A stretch of DNA of 64,000 bases from Magnetococcus sp. PR-3 (GCF_036689865.1 NZ_JBAHUQ010000013.1:64347-128346); one strand, 5' to 3'. Numbered from the stretch's first letter, positions 8,379 through 17,951 are shown. Program-made: numbers and translations. The notes: generated from the sequence alone by a model not told the origin.

Positions 8379-9515
8379 TTAAGGTGTGTTGAAAATCTCT
8401 TCATAAAGGGTCAGCTCACGTTGGGCTATGGCGGTTAGAGAGACCTCTGTTTCCGCATACTGCCGTGCTTGGACCCCCAATTGGTGGCGAAGCTCTGGGT
8501 GGCTTTGTAAATGCTTCAAGCTCTGTTGCAGCGCTGGGGCATCGGTTGCGCTGATCCAACCGGTGTGCCCATGTTGCACCACATCCCGGTTACCCGGTGC
8601 ATCGGTGGTTAAAATGGGTGAGCCACATGCCATCGCTTCTAGCAGAGCTTTGGGGTGTCCTTCTTGTAAGGAGGGTAGAACAAACAGATCGCTGTTGTGG
8701 TGAAATAAAACCAGATCGTTGTGTGCAACCCGACCATGCAAAGTGACGGAGAGTTGATGGTGTTCAATAAACTGTTCCAGTTCGGCTTGCTGATCTCCTT
8801 GTCCAATCAGGTCCAGATGGAGATCGTTTAACCCCACCATGGCCTGTAAAAGATTGAGCAAATTTTTTTCTGGGTGCAGGCGCCCGACAAAAAGCAGCCG
8901 CAGGGGACCCGGTTTACGGACTTCAGTCGTCGGCGTAAATTGCGTACAGTCCACATAGTTGGGTTGAATACGGATCTGCTCACTGGAGAGACCGTAGCGG
9001 TTGGTCAGCAGTTGGGCCATTTGCGGGGTGGTGACGAAGGCCCGGTTGGCACCATGAAAAGCACGTTGTTCCCGTATAATCGCTCTTAGGCGGGCTTTGG
9101 AATAGGGGCCATGGTGTAAGGCGGCAAATTCACTGAGCAGATAACCACAACGGGTAATGCTCTTTTGGCCATAGTAGCGGGCAAGATCAATGGCATTAGG
9201 CGCACTACTTAACTGATTGCTTTTAAACAGAACATGGCCTTGCTTCCAGCGTCGCCAAGGCATTTTTAGCCAGCGCTGATAGTGCCAAGGACGTAGCTCC
9301 CAGCGATTGTATTGAAGGTGCATACCGGCTAGTTGAGGTTGATAGCGTCCTTCATGGCGGTCCCCATCGGTTAGTAAGGTAATAGACCGCAAGTGTGGTT
9401 GCATGGTGCGATAGAGTGCCAGCTCGCGATCGAGCATGCCTTTTTGATCCCACACCTGTAGGGGCACCTGCTGAGAGAGTGCCAGAACCAGATCAATCTG
9501 ATGGCGGGTGATCAT
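8379..9515 (-). CDS. Family GT4 glycosyltransferase
   Basis: The frame gives 378 residues from ATG 9515. A TTG start at 9527 is also open. The C-terminal half is a typical GT-B nucleotide-sugar site: LLFVGRLHPEKN begins the domain, followed by LIGQGDQ, then LPSLQEGHPKALLEAMACG, which carries the E-x7-E motif of retaining GT4 enzymes, then TDAPGNRDVV. It probably transfers a sugar to an envelope glycan or lipid. Donor and acceptor cannot be told from sequence. No other polysaccharide genes adjoin it. Confidence 0.85.
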   Translation of the reverse strand: MITRHQIDLVLALSQQVPLQVWDQKGMLDRELALYRTMQPHLRSITLLTDGDRHEGRYQPQLAGMHLQYNRWELRPWHYQRWLKMPWRRWKQGHVLFKSNQLSSAPNAIDLARYYGQKSITRCGYLLSEFAALHHGPYSKARLRAIIREQRAFHGANRAFVTTPQMAQLLTNRYGLSSEQIRIQPNYVDCTQFTPTTEVRKPGPLRLLFVGRLHPEKNLLNLLQAMVGLNDLHLDLIGQGDQQAELEQFIEHHQLSVTLHGRVAHNDLVLFHHNSDLFVLPSLQEGHPKALLEAMACGSPILTTDAPGNRDVVQHGHTGWISATDAPALQQSLKHLQSHPELRHQLGVQARQYAETEVSLTAIAQRELTLYEEIFNTP

Positions 9516-9847
9516 AGCAATAGCCAAGAACGGAGTGAATAGGCCCTCTGTTATAGCGTTGTTTGTTGGTTATGAGCAAGCGCTGGGCATGTTTGCAGCC
9601 AATCCCTGGGTAAGCATGGAAACTGAATGAGGAGGCGCGAGAGGTATTTCGACCTTGAGTGATGAAAACCATAGAGTGACCCGCCACAGCGGGCAGGCTA
9701 TGGAGTGCTCGGTGTTTGTGGGTTTTATCAACCGTGCCAAGACCCTATCTGTGAGCGGTGGTTACACTTGCTGTTAACGCCGTTCTTTTGGGGCGGGTGG
9801 ATCAAGTGAAAAACCCTCGCATGTCTTCTGTTGTGGAGTCTGGGTAT
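9516..9847. other. Intergenic region, no gene seen
   Basis: About 330 bases upstream of the glycosyltransferase gene. A 64-codon minus-strand frame here overlaps the glycosyltransferase start and has no recognisable content. No other supported feature was found. Confidence 0.4.
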
Positions 9848-9884
9848 AAAAAAGGCTGAGATTAAAAAATCTCAGCCTTTTAAA
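9848..9884 (-). terminator. Terminator of trxB
   Basis: AAAAGGCTGAGATT pairs with AATCTCAGCCTTTT around a very short A-rich loop, with T-runs on both strands. It lies just beyond the trxB stop at 9905. Confidence 0.9.
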
Positions 9885-9904
9885 TAGATGCATTGGAACG
9901 GTGC

Positions 9905-10849
9905 TTATTCCTGTGCAGCCAACCAACGTTCTGCTTCAATAGCTGCCATGCAGCCTGTGCCGGCAGCGGTCACAGCTTGGCGGAAAACCGTATCCTGAAC
10001 ATCACCAGCCGCAAACACACCTTCAATGTTCATGGCGGTGGAGTCTGGCTTGGTGATGAGGTAGCCATTTTCATCTTTATCCAGCTGCTCCCCAAAGATC
10101 TCAGTATTGGGGCGGTGGCCAATGGCGATAAAGCAGCCGGTAACAGTCAGATCAGAGCTCTCACCACTCTTGACGTTTTTAATGCGTACGCCGGTTAAAC
10201 CCCCTTTATTGGGGTCACCCAGCATCTCTTCGGGTACGCTATCCCAAACAGGAATGATGTTCTCTTTAGCAAACATCTGGTTCTGCATAATCTTCTCAGC
10301 ACGCAGTTCATCACGACGATGAACCAAGTAGACCTTGTTGCAGATGTTGGCCAGGTAGAGCGCCTCTTCAACCGCAGTGTCCCCGCCACCAATGACGCAG
10401 ACATCTTGGTTTTTGAAGAAGAAACCATCACAAGTGGCGCAGGCTGAGACACCAAAACCGTTCAGTTTTTGCTCAGACTCCATCCCCAACCACTTGGCGG
10501 AAGCGCCGGTAGAGATAATCAAAGCGTCACAGGTGTACACATCGCCACTGTCACAGTTCAGAGTAAAGGGGCGTTTGCTCAAATCGGCACTGGTGACCGT
10601 ATCAAAAATCACCTCGGTGTTAAAACGCTCAGCCTGTGCTTGCATTTTCTGCATCAGCTCAGGACCCTGAACCCCCTCTTCAAAACCAGGGTAGTTATCC
10701 ACTTCTGTCGTAATGGTCAACTGACCACCCGGTTGCAGACCTTGAATAACCACAGGGTTAAGGTTGGCGCGGGCCGCGTAAATGGCCGCAGTGAAACCGG
10801 CAGGACCGGAACCGAGAACGATCAGTTTATGGTGCTTGGCTTCAGACAT
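9905..10849 (-). CDS. trxB: Thioredoxin reductase (NADPH)
   Basis: This 314-residue cytoplasmic flavoenzyme transfers electrons from NADPH through FAD and a redox disulfide to thioredoxin. Visible elements are the FAD motif GSGPAG (13-18), the active-site pair CATC (C137-C140), the NADPH motif GGGDTAVEEA, the HRRDELRA phosphate-binding arginines that favour NADPH, and the C-terminal FAD motif GVFAAGDVQD. The length is that of the usual low-molecular-weight family. ATG 10849 is chosen over a TTG eight codons upstream because GGAG lies nine bases before it. It is divergent from cysS and transcribed alone. Confidence 0.97.
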   Translation of the reverse strand: MSEAKHHKLIVLGSGPAGFTAAIYAARANLNPVVIQGLQPGGQLTITTEVDNYPGFEEGVQGPELMQKMQAQAERFNTEVIFDTVTSADLSKRPFTLNCDSGDVYTCDALIISTGASAKWLGMESEQKLNGFGVSACATCDGFFFKNQDVCVIGGGDTAVEEALYLANICNKVYLVHRRDELRAEKIMQNQMFAKENIIPVWDSVPEEMLGDPNKGGLTGVRIKNVKSGESSDLTVTGCFIAIGHRPNTEIFGEQLDKDENGYLITKPDSTAMNIEGVFAAGDVQDTVFRQAVTAAGTGCMAAIEAERWLAAQE

Positions 10850-11037
10850 CGATTTGCGCTCCAAATGAGACAACAGCTTGTTTGTTTTCAGGTTTAATGC
10901 AAAAACAGCATTTCACCCATCAGGTGAGTGCCAATGTAATGGGTTCCATATAGGCCTTTTTTTGACCGATTTATCAAGCTTGGAATTCTGGAATATAACC
11001 TTTTCCTTATCCAATGGCAAATGAAGGTTGATTGGGG

Positions 11038-11043
11038 TATAAT
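11038..11043 (+). promoter_or_regulatory. Likely -10 box for cysS-rlmB
   Basis: A perfect TATAAT preceded by GGGG lies 41 bases before the cysS start, in the trxB-cysS divergent region. The matching -35 is weak (TGGCAA at 11015-11020). The implied transcript start is near 11050. Confidence 0.5.
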
Positions 11044-11084
11044 CCACCTTTTTTATAACAACCTGAAAAAAAAGGCAAAGACCT

Positions 11085-12536
11085 GTGGGTATCGCGATTT
11101 ACAACACCCTTGGACGTAAAAAAGAACCTTTTGTTCCCATGATTCCCGGAAAAGTGGGCATGTATGTGTGTGGTGTGACAGTTTATGACTACAGCCACAT
11201 AGGTCATGCACGGGTTATGGTGGTGTTTGATGTCATTGCGCGGCACTTTAGGGTCAAAGGTTTTGACCTGACCTATGTTCGTAATTTTACCGATATTGAC
11301 GATAAAATTATCAAGCGGGCTAATGAGCGTGGTGAATCGATCCAGGAGCTGACCAGCCGCTACATTGATGCTTTCCATGACGATATGGGGGCATTGGGTG
11401 TGCAAAAAGCAGATATTGAGCCCAAGGCGACTGAACATCTGCCGGAAATGCAGCAGATGATCACAGCTTTGGTGGATAAAGGTGTGGCCTATCCCAGTGG
11501 CGGGGATGTCTATTACGCGGTTGATCAGTTTAAGAATTATGGCCAACTCTCAGGAAAAGTTTTGGATGAGCAAGAGGCCGGGGCCCGTGTTGATGTGGAC
11601 CACAATAAGCGTAACCCTATGGATTTTGTCCTCTGGAAAGGGGCCAAACCTGAAGAGCCCCAATGGGACTCTCCCTGGGGGTCTGGTCGTCCCGGTTGGC
11701 ATATTGAGTGTTCGGCGATGGGCACCAAGTATCTGGGCGACTCCTTTGACATCCATGGTGGTGGTCGTGACTTGATCTTCCCACACCATGAAAATGAGAT
11801 TGCTCAGACCGAAGGGTGCACCGGCAAACATGCGGTGAACTACTGGATCCACAACGGCTTTGTGAATGTGATTAATGAAGAGGGTGAGGCGGAGAAGATG
11901 TCCAAATCTTTGGGCAACTTCCACACCATCCGTGATCTGTTAGAACGTTACCATGGTGAGGTTTTACGTTTCTTCATTCTCAACAGTCACTACCGTAGCC
12001 CGTTGGATTTCAACTTTGGTCTGCTTGATGCCGCCAAAGCTGGGTTGGATCGTCTTTACACAGCCTTGCGTGCTGCTCAGGGTATTTTGGGGCGCTTGCC
12101 ATCCGATGCTATTTTTGAGATGTCGGATGTACCGGAAGGAGCGCCACAAGCGTTGGTGGAGCGTTATCTGAAATCGATGGATGATGATTTCAATACCCCT
12201 CAAGCGATTGCTCAACTGTTTGAAGCGGCCAAAATGCTCAATACCGCCATTGCTGAGAAAAAAGATCCAGAAGTCATAGCCACCTGGGCGCGTGTGATCC
12301 GGGGGTTGGGACAGCACTTGGGTTTGGCCGAGCAAAATCCTGAGAGTTGGTTCCGAGCCGAGCGTACCGAAGAGGGTGGGTTGGGGGCCGAAGCGATTGA
12401 GGCCTTAATTACCCAACGCACTGAAGCCCGACAGTCCAAAAATTGGGCCGAGTCCGACCGTATTCGTGATGAGCTGGCCGCGCAAGGTATTGTGCTGGAA
12501 GATGGCGCTCAGGGAACCCAATGGAGCCGCAAGTGA
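11085..12536 (+). CDS. cysS: Cysteinyl-tRNA synthetase
   Basis: This 483-residue class I synthetase charges tRNA-Cys. It has the zinc Cys in YVCGVTVYD (C29), the HIGH signature as HIGH (38-41), the GWHIECSAM zinc ligand region, HHENE, and the KMSKS loop in EKMSKSLGN. The C-terminal helical anticodon region is complete. The start is GTG 11085, which places VGIAIYNTL where the family usually begins. No better ATG lies upstream. The 3' end overlaps rlmB by 16 bases, so the two are co-translated or at least co-transcribed. Confidence 0.96.
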   Translation: MGIAIYNTLGRKKEPFVPMIPGKVGMYVCGVTVYDYSHIGHARVMVVFDVIARHFRVKGFDLTYVRNFTDIDDKIIKRANERGESIQELTSRYIDAFHDDMGALGVQKADIEPKATEHLPEMQQMITALVDKGVAYPSGGDVYYAVDQFKNYGQLSGKVLDEQEAGARVDVDHNKRNPMDFVLWKGAKPEEPQWDSPWGSGRPGWHIECSAMGTKYLGDSFDIHGGGRDLIFPHHENEIAQTEGCTGKHAVNYWIHNGFVNVINEEGEAEKMSKSLGNFHTIRDLLERYHGEVLRFFILNSHYRSPLDFNFGLLDAAKAGLDRLYTALRAAQGILGRLPSDAIFEMSDVPEGAPQALVERYLKSMDDDFNTPQAIAQLFEAAKMLNTAIAEKKDPEVIATWARVIRGLGQHLGLAEQNPESWFRAERTEEGGLGAEAIEALITQRTEARQSKNWAESDRIRDELAAQGIVLEDGAQGTQWSRK

Positions 12537-13270
12537 GTGATGAAACCAAAATCTACGGGGTTAACCCCGTTATGGCTCTGCTGGAAAGTGGCCGCCCTGT
12601 TTCCCAACTGTGGATCTTAAAAGGGCGCCACGGTAAACGTGTGGAAGGGATGATTGATACCTTCCGGGAGCGCGGCATACAAATTCAGTTTAAAGATCGT
12701 GGTGCCATGGACCGTATGGCCGATGGGGCTGTGCACCAAGGGGTCATTGCCCGTTGTGCCCCCCGTGAGGCGATGGGTTGGGATGATCTGCTGGATGTGG
12801 TTGAACAAGCTAAAGAACCCTTGCTGGTGATCTTGGATGGGGTGGAAGATCCGCATAACCTGGGGGCCATTATGCGCAGTGCAGAAGCGTTTGGTGCGCT
12901 GGCGGTGATTCTTCCCAAAGATCGTGCGGCACCCCTAAACGCCGGGGCCATTAAAGCATCGGCAGGTGCGGCTGAGCGGCTGGATCTGATCCGTGTGACC
13001 AACTTGGCACGGGCTATTGAGCAGTTGCAAAAGCTCAATGTCTGGGTGGTGGGTATGGCTGGGGAAGAGGATTCAACACCCATTGGTGACTTGAACTGTA
13101 AAGGTCCATTGGCGTTGATTATGGGTAATGAAGGCAAAGGTTTGCGCCGTTTAACCCGAGAAAAGTGTGACCAGTTGGTGGCCATTCCCATGGGGGGTGG
13201 TGTGGGTTCGCTCAATGTCTCAGTAGCCACCGGTGTGGCTTTGTATGAGGTGCTTAGACAGCGCAGCTGA
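12521..13270 (+). CDS. rlmB: 23S rRNA 2'-O-ribose methyltransferase, TrmH/RlmB family
   Basis: This 249-residue SPOUT-class methyltransferase has an N-terminal substrate-binding domain (IYGVNPVMALLE onward) and the trefoil-knot catalytic domain. Motif 1 is DPHNLGAIMRSAEAFG with the catalytic Asn and Arg. Motif 2 is IMGNEGKGL. Motif 3 is IPMGGGVGSLNVSVATG. RlmB methylates G2251 of 23S rRNA in E. coli. Paralogues in the family act on tRNA, so the exact target is an inference. The gene begins inside the cysS 3' end, an arrangement common in proteobacteria. Confidence 0.92.
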   Translation: MEPQVSDETKIYGVNPVMALLESGRPVSQLWILKGRHGKRVEGMIDTFRERGIQIQFKDRGAMDRMADGAVHQGVIARCAPREAMGWDDLLDVVEQAKEPLLVILDGVEDPHNLGAIMRSAEAFGALAVILPKDRAAPLNAGAIKASAGAAERLDLIRVTNLARAIEQLQKLNVWVVGMAGEEDSTPIGDLNCKGPLALIMGNEGKGLRRLTREKCDQLVAIPMGGGVGSLNVSVATGVALYEVLRQRS

Positions 13271-13286
13271 TGGCAACAGTCCTATA

Positions 13287-13313
13287 AGGGGTGCCCTCGT
13301 TCGGGGCACCCTG
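13287..13313 (+). terminator. Hairpin between rlmB and the beta-lactamase gene
   Basis: AGGGGTGCC pairs with GGCACCCT around a CTCGTTCGG loop, 17 bases after the rlmB stop. There is no strong T-run, so termination may be weak. The two genes converge here. Confidence 0.45.
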
Positions 13314-13422
13314 GTAGGGTGGTCTTTTGCGATCTACCCATGCCATGCGCATCGCCCTGGCTGATGACACCCCTTACGTTTATGTCCCCGTTACGATCAA
13401 GCTCTTGCCCTGTTCATGGGCA

Positions 13423-14238
13423 TTAAGGGATCTCTGTCATAGCAGGCTGAATTTTTTTCAGGCGTAAGGCTTCCATGACCAAACTTTTGCGCAGTGAGAG
13501 CTGTTCACGGTTATTGACCTTCATGTTCAAGGCAAACATCCAGACGCCTCTTTTCCCCACCACATAACCGACATACCAGCCCACTTGTGGGTAGACCTTT
13601 GCAGCCCATCCCGTTTTGGCATAGATCTGATAATCTTCTGTTTTCTCTACCTGCATAATTTGCTTAAGCGTTGAAAAATGTTGGGGTGAAAAAGGCAGTT
13701 GCTGTAGGTAGAGCTTACGCAAAAAGGCAATTTGCTCTTTGGCGCTGATTTTTAGATCCCCTTGCAGCCAGAAGTTGGTCAACTTAGGTCCCGCGACCGC
13801 TGTGCCATAGGCCATCTCTTGCAGATAATGTCCATACGCTTGAGGTCCCAGACGTTTGGCCAACTCTTGAAAGCACCAGACACAGGAATATTTAAAAGCG
13901 GAGGCTAAGGTATGGTTACGGTTCCAGGGTGGGTAGGGGTGTTGTTGACCATCCCAGAGCAGGATCTCTTGAGGGTGGACCGCCATCTCCTGTAAGGCAA
14001 TGAGTGTGTGGGGGATTTTAAAGGTCGAGGCTGGTACAAAGCGTTGCCCTGAGCGGGCTTGATTGTGAACAAACCGATGTTGACCATCTATGGATTCAAT
14101 TACCAGTGTGCCACGCAGGTTATGTTGGGCAAACAGCCCTGCCAGCTGCATGTCATCCGCATAAGAAGGGTGGGTGGCAACCAGACTGAAAAAGCCGGTG
14201 AGGAAGGCAAAAGTACGGAAAAATAGGTAGTTAAACAT
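13423..14238 (-). CDS. Class D (OXA-type) beta-lactamase
   Basis: This 271-residue exported serine beta-lactamase has a signal peptide ending near SYA-DD (about 27). The active-site motifs fall at the standard class D positions: STFK 71-74 with the nucleophile Ser71 and the Lys74 that is carbamylated in this class, SCV 118-120, FW 156-157, and KTGW 208-211. The usual YGN motif is YGT (144-146), which may alter spectrum or rate. Class D enzymes hydrolyse penicillins and sometimes carbapenems in the periplasm. The spectrum cannot be read from sequence. The gene starts 11 bases after the kinase gene stops, so it is the third gene of a sensor operon. Confidence 0.92.
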   Translation of the reverse strand: MFNYLFFRTFAFLTGFFSLVATHPSYADDMQLAGLFAQHNLRGTLVIESIDGQHRFVHNQARSGQRFVPASTFKIPHTLIALQEMAVHPQEILLWDGQQHPYPPWNRNHTLASAFKYSCVWCFQELAKRLGPQAYGHYLQEMAYGTAVAGPKLTNFWLQGDLKISAKEQIAFLRKLYLQQLPFSPQHFSTLKQIMQVEKTEDYQIYAKTGWAAKVYPQVGWYVGYVVGKRGVWMFALNMKVNNREQLSLRKSLVMEALRLKKIQPAMTEIP

Positions 14239-14249
14239 TGAACATACTC

Positions 14250-16928
14250 TTATGCGGGTGTTTTTTCATGTTCTTTAATGAGATAACTCTCGAGGGATGC
14301 CAGCAAGGTTTTTCGCTTAACCGGTTTGGTTAAAAAATCATCACAACCAGCGTCCAGTGCATTTTGATGATCACTGGCCATGGCGTGGGCGGTTAAGGCG
14401 ACAATGGTCGTATGACCTGTGCCCTGGCGTTGTTCCCGCTCACGAATACGCCGTGTGGCTGTCAGTCCATCCATCACCGGCATTTGAATATCCATTAAGA
14501 TCAGGTCGTAATGGTTCTTTTGCCAGTGCTCAATAGCCTCCTGACCATGGCAAGCAAACTCCAGCAGGTAGGGGGTGTTCTTTAGGAAGGTACGAATTAA
14601 TAACACATTATCTTCACTATCTTCCACAATAAGAATTCTGGGTGGTGGGGTATCTTCCAGGGCAGGGCCCTGTGCCATGGCTGGGGCGGTTGTGGTCTCT
14701 GGCTCAACCTGCATGGGGTTCAGCAGCGTATAGAGCTGTTCAGCTTGTACAGGGCAGCTCAGGTAGTGGGCACCAATACGTTGAGCCCGTGCTTGTAATT
14801 GTGTTTTAAGTTCGGATGTTAAGACGATCCGAGGGATCTGATCTTGGGGATATTGCTGAAGGTACTTTTCCAGGCAGTTTATGCCGTCACTGTTCAGCGC
14901 ACCGCAATTCATGATAACCCCATGTAACGGCTGGGACATCTGTGCTAGGCAGTGCTCTTTATCCAGACAACTTCCTCCCTGGATTACACAGGCTCCGACC
15001 AGCTCCAGGAGTTGGGTTAAGTGATTGAGATTATCCTGGTCTTCATGAATAACCAGGATGTTCTTATCCTTAAGCCATGGTTCACTTGGTGTTTGCAAGG
15101 GTTCCAGAACATCCCATGTGGTACTGATTGGTAGGGTAAAGAAGAAGCAACTGCCCTCACCCAATTGACTCTGTACACCAATCTGACCACCCATCATCTC
15201 CACCAACCGCTTGGAGATGGTCAAACCAAGGCCTGTTCCGCCATAACGGCGTGTGACCGATCCATCAGATTGGGTAAAGGCATCAAAAATCAGTGTCTGT
15301 TTTTCCTGGGCAATGCCAATGCCGGTGTCGGTCACACGTATACGTACCCAGCGCCCTGTGGGTGTTTCGACCAACTCAGTATCTAGTCGGATCTGTCCCC
15401 GGTCGGTAAATTTAATGGCATTACCCATCAGGTTAAACAGCACTTGTCGAATACGTCGGGCATCCCCATACATTAAGCTGGGTAGACTATCATGCAGGTT
15501 GGAACGGATGTGCAGACCGTGCTGTTTGGCGGTGATGGTGTTGACATCCACAACCCCCTGTATCAGATCTTGTAGATCATAGGGGGCATGATCTAACTGG
15601 AACTCTCCGGCTTCAATTTTGGAGAGATCCAACACATCATTAATTAAATCCAATAGGGTATTGGCGGCTTGTTGTGAGACCTGGGCATAGTGTTTTTGCT
15701 CGTTGGTCAGTTGGTCATCCAACAACACTTCACCCATACCAATAATGGCATTGAGTGGGGTGCGGATCTCATGACTGATAACCGCGAGAAATTCACTTTT
15801 GGCCCGACTGGCTGACTCTGCCCGTTCTGTGGTGCTCCGTAGTCGGCTCTCTAGATCTTTTTGCGCGCTAATGTCTAAAAAGAAGCCCCCAAGTTGGGGG
15901 TTATGGTTATGATTTTGTGTCGGCATAATCGCCGACATATCACGTATCCATACGGTGCGTCCGTCTGCGGCCACCATGCGATACTCCATGACATGGTCGC
16001 AGGGGTGGGTGATCAAACGTTCCATTTGGGTCAGTGTGGTTAAGCGATCTTCGGGGTGTATACGGGTTTGCCAAACAACCAAGTCTGCCCAGCTATTGGT
16101 CGGATACCCCAGTAGTGTATGAATTTGTGGACCAATATAGGTGAGCTGTTTGGTGACTAAATCCAACCGCCACCCAACGGCTCGGGTTGACTCCAGTAGG
16201 GTGCGTAGGCTCTGTTCCCGGCCACTTAGATCTTGGTAGATGGTGTGCGCGTTTTGATGCATCTTCAGCAGCGCACTTGCCACGGCATCCAGTTCATCCA
16301 CCTGTTTAGGGTTGGAGCGATCCAAAATATGGTGGGGTGGTGGGTGGTCCAGATCTAAATTATGGGCATACGTGGCCAGTTGGCCCAAGTGGCGGGTAAC
16401 CCAACGGTGGAAAAGCATTAACATCAAAATGGCTACAAGGGTTGTTTTAACCGCATTGCTGGCCAAAATCATCACCACCTTCCCCAGCAAGCGGGCCATA
16501 ACACGGTCCACACTGGCGGTAATGCGTAGATAAGCAATTTCCTGTGGGGAGCCATCATAGACGTAGATTAACGGGTAATGGCGGGTAATCCGATTTTTGG
16601 AACCGGTAATACCTCGGTACCAGACCATATCCCCATCAACAAAAACGGCGGCTTGTTCCATGTCCTGAGATTGAATCATCCCTTCTAAGAGGAGTTCAAT
16701 TTGCTGAGTGTCATGAATCCAGACCGCATGGGCAAGTGCCTTTAGGCGGCTCTGTTGAATAAGCTCTAAACTATGATCGATCGCATTGATGTCATTGCGA
16801 TAATCATTATATAGCTGTAACCCTGTCGCAAGTAGGGTAATCAGTGAGCTAAAGGCGATCATCGCCAGGATCAAACGCCGACCAATGGGCCGTTTGATAA
16901 GGCGCTGCTTGGCAGATGACTGACCCAT
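14250..16928 (-). CDS. Hybrid sensor histidine kinase with two receiver domains
   Basis: This 892-residue membrane kinase has a transmembrane helix at about 18-40, a periplasmic loop, a second helix near 150-172, a HAMP-like segment, a PAS/PAC domain (about 245-365), HisKA with H386 in ISHEIRTPLN, and an ATPase domain with the G box GGTGLGLTISKRL. The first receiver (about 600-720) is degenerate: its phosphoacceptor position reads VIMN and the acidic pocket is HED. The second is intact, with ILIVEDSEDN, phosphoacceptor D813 (LMDIQMPVMDG) and the KP motif. No DNA-binding output domain is present, so the phosphate must pass to another protein. It starts one base after the solute-binding gene ends and is followed 11 bases later by the beta-lactamase gene. 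Confidence 0.93.
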   Translation of the reverse strand: MGQSSAKQRLIKRPIGRRLILAMIAFSSLITLLATGLQLYNDYRNDINAIDHSLELIQQSRLKALAHAVWIHDTQQIELLLEGMIQSQDMEQAAVFVDGDMVWYRGITGSKNRITRHYPLIYVYDGSPQEIAYLRITASVDRVMARLLGKVVMILASNAVKTTLVAILMLMLFHRWVTRHLGQLATYAHNLDLDHPPPHHILDRSNPKQVDELDAVASALLKMHQNAHTIYQDLSGREQSLRTLLESTRAVGWRLDLVTKQLTYIGPQIHTLLGYPTNSWADLVVWQTRIHPEDRLTTLTQMERLITHPCDHVMEYRMVAADGRTVWIRDMSAIMPTQNHNHNPQLGGFFLDISAQKDLESRLRSTTERAESASRAKSEFLAVISHEIRTPLNAIIGMGEVLLDDQLTNEQKHYAQVSQQAANTLLDLINDVLDLSKIEAGEFQLDHAPYDLQDLIQGVVDVNTITAKQHGLHIRSNLHDSLPSLMYGDARRIRQVLFNLMGNAIKFTDRGQIRLDTELVETPTGRWVRIRVTDTGIGIAQEKQTLIFDAFTQSDGSVTRRYGGTGLGLTISKRLVEMMGGQIGVQSQLGEGSCFFFTLPISTTWDVLEPLQTPSEPWLKDKNILVIHEDQDNLNHLTQLLELVGACVIQGGSCLDKEHCLAQMSQPLHGVIMNCGALNSDGINCLEKYLQQYPQDQIPRIVLTSELKTQLQARAQRIGAHYLSCPVQAEQLYTLLNPMQVEPETTTAPAMAQGPALEDTPPPRILIVEDSEDNVLLIRTFLKNTPYLLEFACHGQEAIEHWQKNHYDLILMDIQMPVMDGLTATRRIREREQRQGTGHTTIVALTAHAMASDHQNALDAGCDDFLTKPVKRKTLLASLESYLIKEHEKTPA

Positions 16929-16929
16929 G

Positions 16930-17859
16930 TCAGCGCGCTACCTGTTCAATCAATGGCTGCAAGGTATGCGCATAGATGGTGCGGTAGGATCCATCTTGTT
17001 TCATCTGGCGCAAAGTGCGGGATATCGGCTCAATGAGCTCTTCATGCTTACGGTGCATAAAGATATGCATTTTACGACTGGTTAAGGGGGGGGTGACCAG
17101 GTGAAGGTCTTGAATATGCAGCTGCTTAGCGGCTTGTAAACCCTGCCACTTTTCCACCACCACAACATCACTGCGCCCTTTGGCCAGTAGCCCTAACAGT
17201 TGTTCACTGTCACGGGTATGGATAATGGATTTGGCCTGCTTAATGTTGTTATGCAGAATAATCCAGCCACTGTTATGGGCGACGTTATAAGGGGCCAGTT
17301 CTTCCCACTCTAGCGGTTGGATTTCAGCGGTACGGGTAAAGGCTGAAAAATCCCAAGCCATAAAAGGTTCAGGCACCAAAAGAAGATTGGGTAGATCAAT
17401 CTCTTTGAGCAGTTTGGCAACACGACCCACCGTACCATCATCCACACCGCTGTTGGCCATGCGCAGGGAGGGTTTGCCCGCCAAATGGGTTAGGCGAACC
17501 CGTATATCGTTACGGCAAAAGGCTTCTAAGGTTAATAGATCTTGAAAGCCCGTGCCATTTTCTGTGCTTAAAGGTGGTGCGGATGTTGTGTTAAGTCGCA
17601 GGATGGGGCTTTTTTCATGCCAATCTGGGCCACAAATACACAGATCAGGGCTGTTATCCGTTAACAGAGAGTGTGTGCCATCCAAATGCCGGAAGGCATC
17701 AACACCGTAGCAAAAGTTGTAGAGCGGACTTGTATTGGGAACTAAGGAGATATCATGGGCACGGGCTTGCGGTAGCCACAATAGAAAGAGCATAGTACTG
17801 AATAGATAGAATCTTTGCAGATGCACCGTACGCCCTCCCATAATTGATATACGCCCCAT
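16930..17859 (-). CDS. Periplasmic solute-binding protein, family 3 type
   Basis: This protein of about 309 residues starts at ATG 17859, with GTG 17865 as an alternative. A signal peptide ends near ARA-HD (about 37). The fold matches extracellular solute-binding family 3: two lobes, with GRSDVVVVEKWQGLQAA as the second-lobe signature and a C-terminal IFMHRKHEEL / LRQMKQDGSYRTIY ending. There is no ABC permease or ATPase beside it. It sits directly upstream of a membrane histidine kinase, so it more likely delivers a ligand signal to that kinase than feeds a transporter. The ligand is unknown. Confidence 0.8.
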   Translation of the reverse strand: MGRISIMGGRTVHLQRFYLFSTMLFLLWLPQARAHDISLVPNTSPLYNFCYGVDAFRHLDGTHSLLTDNSPDLCICGPDWHEKSPILRLNTTSAPPLSTENGTGFQDLLTLEAFCRNDIRVRLTHLAGKPSLRMANSGVDDGTVGRVAKLLKEIDLPNLLLVPEPFMAWDFSAFTRTAEIQPLEWEELAPYNVAHNSGWIILHNNIKQAKSIIHTRDSEQLLGLLAKGRSDVVVVEKWQGLQAAKQLHIQDLHLVTPPLTSRKMHIFMHRKHEELIEPISRTLRQMKQDGSYRTIYAHTLQPLIEQVAR

Positions 17860-17951
17860 CTTCACTTTAACAGAGCCAGCTGCTGTTGCCTATATCACAT
17901 TTAATGGTCGTGTTTATTGATAAACCGACACATGAAATGGTTTGTACATGC

